A stretch of 47,670 nucleotides of DNA from SZUA-430 sp964547645 (GTDB lineage: Bacteria; Pseudomonadota; Alphaproteobacteria; Micropepsales; Micropepsaceae): positions 1-47,670 of the forward strand of contig CAZJOM010000024.1 of the NCBI GenBank assembly GCA_964547645.1, in the 5' to 3' direction. Of the stretch, positions 8,116-15,120 are shown piece after piece. The translations under genes and the position numbers were made by a program. The first letter of the stretch is position 1, and each line of letters begins with the position of its first letter. Under the pieces are notes generated by a model, which did not search any database, was not told the origin of the DNA, and saw only the letters and a program-made list of their open reading frames with translations.

Positions 8116-9462
8116 TCAAGCCGCGCGTTGCTTCAGAAATTTCTCAAGCCAATGGATCGAATAGTCGCCGTTGATGATGTCCTGCTCGTTCACGAGCGAT
8201 TGGAACAGTGGAATGGTCGTCTCGATGCCGTCGATCACGAACTCGGACAGCGAACGCCGAAGCCGCATCAAGCATTCCGTGCGGTTCTTCCCGTGAACGA
8301 TCAACTTGCCGATCAAACTGTCGTAGAACGGCGGGATGCGGTAGCCGGAGTAAGCTGCGGAATCGACGCGCACGCCCAGCCCGCCCGGCACGTGGAAGTC
8401 CTTGATGAGACCGGGCGATGGTCGGAACGTCGCCGGGTTTTCGGCATTGATCCGGCACTCGATTGCATGTCCCGAGAACGTCACATCCGACTGATCGAAC
8501 CCGATTGCCGCCCCGTTCGCGACGCGCAACTGCTCGCGCACGAGGTCGAGCCCGGTGATCATCTCCGTCACCGGATGTTCGACCTGCAGGCGCGTATTCA
8601 TTTCTATGAAGTAGAACTCGCCATTTTCGTAAAGAAACTCGATCGTGCCGACGCCCAAATAGCCGAGCTTCGTCAGAGCATCCGTGACCACCTTACCGAT
8701 CTTGTCGCGCGCCTCGGCATTAAGGGCCGGCGAGCCGGCTTCCTCCCAAACCTTTTGATGGCGTCGCTGCAGCGAACAATCGCGCTCGCCCAAGTGCACG
8801 ACCTTGCCGTGACTGTCGGCAAGAACTTGAATCTCGATATGCCGCGGCAGCTCAAGATACTTCTCAAGATACACCGCATCGTCGCCGAAGGCGGCCTTCG
8901 CTTCCGACTTCGCGGTTGAAAGCGCGAGCGACAACTCGTCCTCGCTACGCGCCACTTTCATGCCGCGGCCGCCACCGCCAGCAGCAGCTTTCACCAACAC
9001 TGGGTAGCCGATCGCTGACGAGATGCGCTTTGCGTCTTCATCGCTCGTTACACCGCCGTCGGAGCCGGGCACGACCGGAATGCCGAGGCGCTTAACGGCC
9101 TTCTTGGCCTCAATCTTGTCGCCCATCAGGCGGATGTGCTCAGCCTTCGGGCCGATAAAGTTGATCCCGTGTTCGTCGAGAATTTCGGCAAACTTGGCGT
9201 TTTCCGACAGGAAGCCATAACCGGGATGCACGGCTTGAGCGCCTGTGATCTCGCAAGCCGTCACGATTGCGGGAATGTTGAGATAACTATCGCGCGCCGG
9301 CGGGGGGCCGATGCAGACGCTCTCGTCCGCCATGCGCACGTGCATCGCGTTTGCGTCCGCGGTCGAGTGCACGGCAACCGTCTTGATGCCCATTTCGTGG
9401 CACGCGCGGTTGACCCGCATCGCGATCTCGCCACGGTTTGCGATGAGAACTTTGTCGAACAT
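8116..9462 (-). CDS. accC: Acetyl-CoA carboxylase biotin carboxylase subunit
   Basis: A 448-residue ATP-grasp enzyme that carboxylates biotin on AccB using bicarbonate and ATP, the first half-reaction of malonyl-CoA synthesis. Evidence is the N-terminal FDKVLIANRGEIA, the glycine-rich loop AAAGGGGRGM near residue 160, HPGYGFLSEN, and the catalytic signature EMNTRLQVEHPVTE near 288. Length is normal for AccC. It lies 9 bases after accB in the same operon. Confidence 0.98.
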   Translation of the reverse strand: MFDKVLIANRGEIAMRVNRACHEMGIKTVAVHSTADANAMHVRMADESVCIGPPPARDSYLNIPAIVTACEITGAQAVHPGYGFLSENAKFAEILDEHGINFIGPKAEHIRLMGDKIEAKKAVKRLGIPVVPGSDGGVTSDEDAKRISSAIGYPVLVKAAAGGGGRGMKVARSEDELSLALSTAKSEAKAAFGDDAVYLEKYLELPRHIEIQVLADSHGKVVHLGERDCSLQRRHQKVWEEAGSPALNAEARDKIGKVVTDALTKLGYLGVGTIEFLYENGEFYFIEMNTRLQVEHPVTEMITGLDLVREQLRVANGAAIGFDQSDVTFSGHAIECRINAENPATFRPSPGLIKDFHVPGGLGVRVDSAAYSGYRIPPFYDSLIGKLIVHGKNRTECLMRLRRSLSEFVIDGIETTIPLFQSLVNEQDIINGDYSIHWLEKFLKQRAA

Positions 9463-9471
9463 CGCTCTTGG

Positions 9472-9945
9472 TTACTCGATAATCATCAGCGGTTCGCCGA
9501 ATTCCACCGGCTGACCGTCGCTGATGATAATCTGCGTGACCCGGCCAGTGCGCGCCGCCGCAATTTGATTCATCGTTTTCATGGCTTCGATGATGAGGAG
9601 CGTTTGCCCCTCGGTCACCATGTCACCCACCTTCACGAACGGCGCGGCGCCGGGCGACGGTGCCATGTAGGCCGTCCCGACCATCGGCGAGGCCACGAGC
9701 CCCGGATGGCCGGACAACTCAGTCTTCCCGCCCGCAGGGGCCGCCGGCCGCGCAGCCGTTGCCGCCGCCGCAGCGGTAGGCGCCATCGGCGCGCTTGCCA
9801 CGACTTGCAGATTGCGCGCCACGCGAATGCGCAGGCCCGCCTTCTCGATTTCGATCTCGCTCAATCCGGTCTCTTCCAGGATCGACGCCAAATCGCGGAT
9901 CAGCTTTCCTTCCAACGGATCAGCCGGTTTTTCTTCTTTGGTCAT
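9472..9945 (-). CDS. accB: Biotin carboxyl carrier protein of acetyl-CoA carboxylase
   Basis: A 157-residue carrier protein. The N-terminal region (about residues 1-45) is followed by an Ala/Pro-rich flexible linker (about 52-75) and a biotinyl domain with the biotinylation site EAMKTM, whose lysine is about residue 119-120. It shuttles carboxybiotin from AccC to the AccAD carboxyltransferase. Its ATG overlaps the aroQ stop by 4 bases (ATGA-type coupling). Confidence 0.97.
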   Translation of the reverse strand: MTKEEKPADPLEGKLIRDLASILEETGLSEIEIEKAGLRIRVARNLQVVASAPMAPTAAAAATAARPAAPAGGKTELSGHPGLVASPMVGTAYMAPSPGAAPFVKVGDMVTEGQTLLIIEAMKTMNQIAAARTGRVTQIIISDGQPVEFGEPLMIIE

Positions 9946-10418
9946 CCTTGACCCTTCTTAGAAACAGTGGACGCAGTCTTGCCCGCAAACAGCGTCGCGA
10001 GAGCCTCAACGGCCAACGCGTAACCTTGAGCGCCGACACCGCAGATCGTGCCGGTCGCCGCAGGCGAGACGTAAGACACATGCCGGAACGGTTCCCGGCG
10101 GTAGGGATTCGAGATATGCACTTCTATCACCGGCACGTCGACCGCCTTCAGCGCGTCATGCAACGCGACGGACGTGTGCGTGTAGGCTCCAGCGTTGAGA
10201 ATAATTCCCGACGCACCCGTGCGCGCGTCCTGCACCCACGTCACGAGTTCGCCCTCGTGGTTGGTCTGCCGGAAGTCGACGGCAAGCCCTAAACCGCTCG
10301 CCCGCGCGCGCACCAGCGCCTCGATATCGGCCAAGGTCGTGTGCCCGTAGATTTCGGGCTCGCGCGAGCCCAAAAGGTTCAAGTTTGGGCCGTTGAGGAC
10401 AAAGACTGGTTTGGCCAT
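9942..10418 (-). CDS. aroQ: Type II 3-dehydroquinate dehydratase
   Basis: A 158-residue dodecameric shikimate-pathway enzyme converting 3-dehydroquinate to 3-dehydroshikimate. Signatures: GPNLNLLGSREPEIYG, with the catalytic Tyr near residue 22; IILNAGAYTHTSVAL; and HISNPYRREPFRH, with the catalytic His near 100. It is first in the aroQ-accB-accC-aat operon, an arrangement common in proteobacteria. It is divergent from thiS across a 153-bp gap. Confidence 0.97.
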   Translation of the reverse strand: MAKPVFVLNGPNLNLLGSREPEIYGHTTLADIEALVRARASGLGLAVDFRQTNHEGELVTWVQDARTGASGIILNAGAYTHTSVALHDALKAVDVPVIEVHISNPYRREPFRHVSYVSPAATGTICGVGAQGYALAVEALATLFAGKTASTVSKKGQG

Positions 10419-10454
10419 CGGAGAGGGGCTAAAGGGTGGTCGAATTGCGCCGTC

Positions 10455-10460
10455 CTTATA
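10455..10460 (-). promoter_or_regulatory. Possible -10 of the aroQ-accBC promoter
   Basis: On the minus strand, TATAAG stands about 37 bases before the aroQ ATG, giving a plausible 30-base leader. No good -35 is visible at 17 bases. In the same 153-bp divergent gap no TPP-riboswitch core (CTGAGA and its partner) was found ahead of thiS. Confidence 0.35.
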
Positions 10461-10571
10461 GCCACTCCTGCCAGGGGGCGAAAGCTGCCATATGCCAGGT
10501 GGTTAGTGGGGCAGGGACGCGCTATCTCATTGACGAACCGAACAGATTTGGACAGCCGGAATCGCCGCACA

Positions 10572-10772
10572 ATGCGCATACAGCTCAACGGACAAGACCA
10601 TGCCCTCCCCGGGCCCATGTCGCTCGCAAGCCTGGTCGAGCGTCTGGGCCTCGATACACGCAAGATCGCGGTCGAGTGCAATTTGGAAATCGTCCCCCGT
10701 TCGGCTTATGCCGCCACGATGCTGAGCGAGGGTGACCGGCTCGAAATCGTAAACTTTGTTGGCGGTGGATGA
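10572..10772 (+). CDS. thiS: Sulfur carrier protein ThiS
   Basis: A 66-residue ubiquitin-fold protein that, as a C-terminal thiocarboxylate, donates sulfur for the thiazole ring of thiamine. It begins MRIQLNGQDHALPGP and ends EIVNFVGGG with the essential terminal Gly-Gly. ATG 10572 gives the normal ThiS length; an in-frame upstream extension is unrelated sequence. thiG begins 4 bases after its stop, so they form a unit. Other thi genes are not in this window. Confidence 0.96.
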   Translation: MRIQLNGQDHALPGPMSLASLVERLGLDTRKIAVECNLEIVPRSAYAATMLSEGDRLEIVNFVGGG

Positions 10773-10776
10773 CAAA

Positions 10777-11556
10777 ATGACGACCCAGCACGATACCTGG
10801 ACAGTTGCCGGCCGCACCTTCCGCTCGCGACTGATCATCGGCACCGGTAAGTACAGAGACTATGCCGAGAATGCCGCCGCGCTCGAGGCCTCGGGCGCCG
10901 AGATCGTCACCGTCGCGGTGCGCCGCGTAAACGTCAACGACCCGGGCAGCCCCAAGCTCGTCGACCACATCGACCCAAGGAAGTTCACGTATCTGCCGAA
11001 CACCGCTGGCTGCTATACGGCCGAAGAGGCGATGCGCACGCTCCGCCTCGCGCGCGAAGCCGGCGGCTGGTCACTCGTAAAGCTGGAAGTTTTGGGCGAT
11101 CGCAAAACACTCTATCCCGACATGGTCGAGACGCTCCGCGCCACGGAGATTCTGGCGAAAGACGACTTCCAGGTTATGGTCTATTGCAGCGACGACCCGC
11201 TCATGTGCAAACGCCTCGAAGACGCTGGCGCCGCCGCGATCATGCCGCTCGCCGCGCCTATCGGGTCCGGCCTGGGAATTCAGAACCCGATCAACATCAG
11301 GTTGATCATTGAAGCGGCCAAGGTTCCGGTGCTGGTCGATGCAGGTGTTGGCACGGCGTCCGACGCGGCGATTGCCATGGAACTCGGCTGCGACGGCGTT
11401 CTGATGAACACCGCCATCGCCGAAGCCAAGGACCCCACCATGATGGCAAGGGCCATGCGGCTCGCGGTCGAATCCGGACGGCTCGCCTACCTGTCGGGCC
11501 GCATGAAAAAGAAGATGTACGCCGATCCGTCCTCGCCGCTGGCGGGGCTGATCTAG
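10777..11556 (+). CDS. thiG: Thiazole synthase
   Basis: A 259-residue TIM-barrel enzyme that joins 1-deoxy-D-xylulose 5-phosphate, dehydroglycine and ThiS-thiocarboxylate sulfur into the thiamine thiazole. Motifs: IIGTGKYRDY at the N-terminus, the Schiff-base lysine in VKLEVLGD near residue 105, and APIGSGLGIQNP plus VDAGVGTASDAA near 170-200. ATG 10777 is preferred to the in-frame TTG 10756 that overlaps thiS. The 3' end overlaps the convergent DsbA-like gene by 4 bases. Confidence 0.96.
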   Translation: MTTQHDTWTVAGRTFRSRLIIGTGKYRDYAENAAALEASGAEIVTVAVRRVNVNDPGSPKLVDHIDPRKFTYLPNTAGCYTAEEAMRTLRLAREAGGWSLVKLEVLGDRKTLYPDMVETLRATEILAKDDFQVMVYCSDDPLMCKRLEDAGAAAIMPLAAPIGSGLGIQNPINIRLIIEAAKVPVLVDAGVGTASDAAIAMELGCDGVLMNTAIAEAKDPTMMARAMRLAVESGRLAYLSGRMKKKMYADPSSPLAGLI

Positions 11557-12329
11557 CTCGGCCGCGCCTTCCGCGCGGCGGCGACGGCTTCTTTCAACTC
11601 CGAAAGCGACTGCCCGCCGATATGCGGCTCGTCGCCGATGAAGAATGTTGGCGTCGCGTCGATGCCCAGCTTGCGGGCCAGCTCTTGCGTCGAGACCAGC
11701 CGTTTCTCCACGCGTGGATCCTTCATGTCCGCCTTGAGCCGCTCGACATCGATCCCAGTCTTCTTGGCGATCGCGAAAATGGCGTCCTTGCTGAGGTCTT
11801 CCGCCCCCATCATGGCCATGTGGAAATCCCAATATTTGCCCTGCGCGACTGACGCGATGGCCGCCTGGGCCGCCATCTCGGACTCCGCCGAAAGGATTGG
11901 AAATTCCTTAAGCACCAGGCGGATGTTTCCGTCCTGCTTCAGCAGGTCGGCGACGTCCTTCTTCACTTTCTTGCAGTACGGGCAACGGTAGTCGAAGAAC
12001 TCGACGATCGTTACGTCGCCCTTCGGGTTGCCGGCAATGATCGGATCCGGCTCATTGAAGATTTCGGATTTGAGCGACTTTGCCTTGCCGCGCATTTGCG
12101 CGACACGCTGGTCGCCTTGTTTGGCCTGCATCCGGTCGACCGCTTCAAAGATAACCTCCGGATTCTCGAGCAGATAGTTCTTCACGATCTTCTCGACATC
12201 GGACTTGGTCATCGCCGCTTCGGGCACGTCGCTAGACGAGTCACCGACAAGTCGTAACGCCGCGAATACGGCAACGACCATTACAAGCGCGCCGACAAGC
12301 AAGAGGACAATCGAGTTTTGGGAGTTCAT
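11553..12329 (-). CDS. DsbA-family thiol:disulfide protein, membrane-anchored
   Basis: A 258-residue thioredoxin-fold protein. A signal anchor (residues 6-26) is followed by an N-terminal helical region (about 40-95) like that of ScsC/DsbA-27-type oligomeric isomerases. The DsbA domain has the active site C116-P-Y-C119 and the cis-proline loop ATPTFF near 230. It should act in the periplasm on disulfides; whether as oxidase or isomerase cannot be told. It is followed on the same strand by nothing and preceded by the M48 peptidase, 26 bases away, so the two may be co-transcribed for envelope protein quality control. Confidence 0.9.
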   Translation of the reverse strand: MNSQNSIVLLLVGALVMVVAVFAALRLVGDSSSDVPEAAMTKSDVEKIVKNYLLENPEVIFEAVDRMQAKQGDQRVAQMRGKAKSLKSEIFNEPDPIIAGNPKGDVTIVEFFDYRCPYCKKVKKDVADLLKQDGNIRLVLKEFPILSAESEMAAQAAIASVAQGKYWDFHMAMMGAEDLSKDAIFAIAKKTGIDVERLKADMKDPRVEKRLVSTQELARKLGIDATPTFFIGDEPHIGGQSLSELKEAVAAARKARPS

Positions 12330-12355
12330 TGAGTCACGTGTTGTTGAGTGGTTGT

Positions 12356-13741
12356 TTAGCGGTCGCGCTTTTGTGCGGCTTCGGCCTGCGCGACGGCGAG
12401 AATGTCGTTCGCACGTTGCCAGTCGTTCGAACCTTCTTTGAGCTTGGCCAGCGCTCGTTGGGCAAACGTCGCAGCCTGCCCATAACCCTGCAACGCAAAG
12501 TACCGTTCAGCGGTCGCAAGAGCCGCCATCGCATCGTTGCCGGAACGGCTATGGGCATCGGCCAGGTAGTACCAAGCCATGGCGTTGTCGGGCTCGCTCT
12601 TTAGCGCAAGCTGTAGATGTTTCTTGGCTTCCGGAACGGCCGACAGGTCTCCGTCGTCGGATGCTGCAAGCAGCGCCGCACCGAGGCTCGCCTGGATCAG
12701 CGGTTCGTTCGGCGCCAACTCGGCGGCTTTGCGATAGGCGGGAAGTCCGTCCTTTGGACGGCTGGATTCAACGTAAATCTGTCCCTTTAATTCCCAGAAA
12801 TAAGCGTAGTCGGGACGCTCCGCGATCAGACTGTCGATCTCGGGGATGGCTTGATCCAAATCCGCTGCGCGGAAGTAGGCGGCCGCGCGTGCATAGCGCG
12901 CCGCAGCGCTTTTGTCGGACCGCGGATAAAGCCGCAGAACCACCTCAGGCGATTCGATGAAGCCGCGAAGCTTGCCCCGCATCAACGCATAATCCGCCAC
13001 CTCTCGCGGTGTGTCGGTACGGTCCTTGTATTTCGAGCTCTCGACGATGCCTTGAAGGGCGGCGATGCGATCGCGCGAAAGAGGATGCGAGCGCACGAAC
13101 GGATCTTGGCGGTAGCCGCTCATTGCCTCTTGGTCGGCAAAGCGGTCGAAGACACCCAACATGCCGCGAGGCGACTGTCCGGTTGCATTCAAGAACTTCG
13201 CACCCGCTTGGTCGGCAGCGGACTCCTGTGTTCGCGAATAGGCCAGCACTTCGCGTTGAGCAATCGACTGCGACCCCATCAGCAGCGCCATGCCGATATC
13301 CGGCGCGCCCGCGGCAATCGCGGCGACGCCGACCAACATGCCAACCAGCATCGGCACCTCGGCCTTCGACATCGCCTCCGGCCCGCGCGCCAAGTGGCTA
13401 CCCGAGATGTGGCCGGTTTCGTGGGCGATCACGCCCTTCAGCTCGTTCGGTGTGTCGAGCGTCATGATCATGCCTGTGTTGATGAAGACGTTCTGGCCCC
13501 CGGCCACGAACGCGTTCAGCGACTTGTCGTTGACGATCATGACCGTGACGGCTTTTTCATCAAGGCCGGCCGCCTTAAAGATGGGGTCGCTATAACCGCG
13601 CAGAATCCGCTCGATCTCTGCGTCACGAATGCCGGCACGTGCCCAGGCAGCCTCAACCTGCGTGGCCATCAGGGCAACGGCCGCGACAAAGCCGAAAGTG
13701 ACGGAACGAAGTAGGCTTGAACGACGGGTGGTCACGATCAC
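12356..13741 (-). CDS. BepA-like M48 metallopeptidase with TPR repeats
   Basis: A 461-residue periplasmic protease/chaperone. It has a signal peptide (to about residue 35), an M48 domain with HETGH at 107-111 and a third zinc ligand at E173 in TQESAADQAG, then TPR-like helices from about 280 to 450. Domain order and length match BepA (YfgC), which in E. coli assists LptD/BAM assembly and degrades stalled intermediates. Start is GTG 13741 or GTG 13735; an AGGAG lies just upstream and fits either imperfectly. It likely shares a transcript with the DsbA-like gene, consistent with a joint role in outer-membrane protein folding (inference). Confidence 0.9.
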   Translation of the reverse strand: MIVTTRRSSLLRSVTFGFVAAVALMATQVEAAWARAGIRDAEIERILRGYSDPIFKAAGLDEKAVTVMIVNDKSLNAFVAGGQNVFINTGMIMTLDTPNELKGVIAHETGHISGSHLARGPEAMSKAEVPMLVGMLVGVAAIAAGAPDIGMALLMGSQSIAQREVLAYSRTQESAADQAGAKFLNATGQSPRGMLGVFDRFADQEAMSGYRQDPFVRSHPLSRDRIAALQGIVESSKYKDRTDTPREVADYALMRGKLRGFIESPEVVLRLYPRSDKSAAARYARAAAYFRAADLDQAIPEIDSLIAERPDYAYFWELKGQIYVESSRPKDGLPAYRKAAELAPNEPLIQASLGAALLAASDDGDLSAVPEAKKHLQLALKSEPDNAMAWYYLADAHSRSGNDAMAALATAERYFALQGYGQAATFAQRALAKLKEGSNDWQRANDILAVAQAEAAQKRDR

Positions 13742-13956
13742 TGTCTCCTACGCGACAAGGCTGCCGCGCGCACGATACCACTGCACACGGCGGTTCGGGC
13801 GCCCATTTTCCCCAGCGCGGGCGACGGTAAGGATACCCCTCTGCCCCGTCAATCAGATGCTTGTCACGACGCCGTCATGAGGGGCATTGATTTCTCGGGC
13901 AATTCCAACTCTAGGCGCTGCATTGTGAACGGCGCCTGTACCGAAATTAAGGCAGT

Positions 13957-15117
13957 TTGAGCGCCGTGAAACCATCGAACCGCAGCCAAGTCGACGCATT
14001 CCTGGCGATGGACGTCCTCCACCGCGCCAACACGCTCGCAAGGGCGGGGCGGACCGTATTCCACCTGGAGGCGGGCCAGCCATCGACCCCGGCACCTGAG
14101 CGCGCCCTCGCGGCTGTGTCGAAGAGCTTGCGCCAGGACGTACTTGGCTACACCGAAGCGCTCGGCCGCCCCGTCCTCAGAGACCGCCTCGCGCGATTCT
14201 ATCGCGAAACTCACCGCGTCGAGGTCGCGCCCGAACGGATCGTCATCACCACCGGCTCATCCGCGGGCTTCATCTTGGCCTACATCGCCCTGTTCGATCA
14301 TGGTCAGAGTCTGGCGATGGCGGTGCCGGGCTATCCCGCCTACCGCAACATCGCCCACGCGACGGGCATCCGGCCGCACTTCATCGAATGCCGCGAACCC
14401 GAACACTTTCGCCTGAGCGCTGACGCGATTGCCGCAGCACCCGGCATCGATGGTGTCTTGATCGCAAGCCCCGCCAATCCCAGCGGCACCGTCATCGGCA
14501 CCGACGAACTCAAGGCGATCGTCGACATTTGCGCAAAGCGAGATCTGCGGCTCATCTCCGATGAAATCTATCACGGCATCACCTATGGCACGCAGGCCCA
14601 AACCGCGCTCGCCTTCTCGAACGATGTCGTCGTGGTCAACAGTTTCTCGAAATACTTTTCGATGACGGGCTGGCGCATTGGCTGGATGGTGATCCCCGAC
14701 GCGCTCGTGCGCCCGATCGAGCGGCTCGCCCAAAACCTCTACATCTCGCCGCCGACCGTCTCGCAGGTCGCGGCACTCGCGGCGCTCGACGCGACCGAGG
14801 AGCTCGACGGCCATGTGAGAGTGTACGCCACCAATCGCGACCGCTTGCTTTCGGCGCTACGCGAAGCCGGCTTCGGCTCGATCGCGCCGGCGGACGGTGC
14901 GTTCTACCTCTACGCCAACGTGACGCCGTTCGGCGTCGACGCCACGACGTTCACGGCAAAGCTGCTCGAAGAAACCGGTGTCGCCGCGACGCCCGGCACC
15001 GACTTTGACCCGCAACAAGGCAACCGCTGGGTGCGGTTCTCTTATGCAGGGTCAGTCGGTGAAGTGGACCGCGCGGCCGGCGCTCTCAGCACCTGGTGCC
15101 GCGCGTTCAAGAAATAG
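13957..15117 (+). CDS. Class I/II PLP-dependent aminotransferase
   Basis: A 386-residue fold-type I aminotransferase related to aspartate/aromatic aminotransferases. Visible are EAGQPSTPAP near residue 40, SPANPSGT near 170 (conserved Asn), DEIYHG near 200, and the PLP-lysine segment NSFSKYFSMTGWRIGW near 228. No ATG lies at a sensible position; TTG 13957 (AAGG 4 bases upstream) or GTG 13966 must be used. The 215-bp gap before it holds no clear promoter. Substrate cannot be deduced. It converges on rne with a 3-bp gap. Confidence 0.88.
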   Translation: MSAVKPSNRSQVDAFLAMDVLHRANTLARAGRTVFHLEAGQPSTPAPERALAAVSKSLRQDVLGYTEALGRPVLRDRLARFYRETHRVEVAPERIVITTGSSAGFILAYIALFDHGQSLAMAVPGYPAYRNIAHATGIRPHFIECREPEHFRLSADAIAAAPGIDGVLIASPANPSGTVIGTDELKAIVDICAKRDLRLISDEIYHGITYGTQAQTALAFSNDVVVVNSFSKYFSMTGWRIGWMVIPDALVRPIERLAQNLYISPPTVSQVAALAALDATEELDGHVRVYATNRDRLLSALREAGFGSIAPADGAFYLYANVTPFGVDATTFTAKLLEETGVAATPGTDFDPQQGNRWVRFSYAGSVGEVDRAAGALSTWCRAFKK

Positions 15118-15120
15118 TCC

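Noticed and set aside
9136..9951. 271-residue plus-strand frame opposite accC/accB
   Set aside because: Antisense shadow; composition (His/Arg/Asp-rich) is typical of mirrored high-GC coding DNA.
10419..10571. TPP riboswitch ahead of thiS
   Set aside because: The conserved TPP-aptamer segments (CTGAGA and its downstream partner) are not present in this 153-bp gap.
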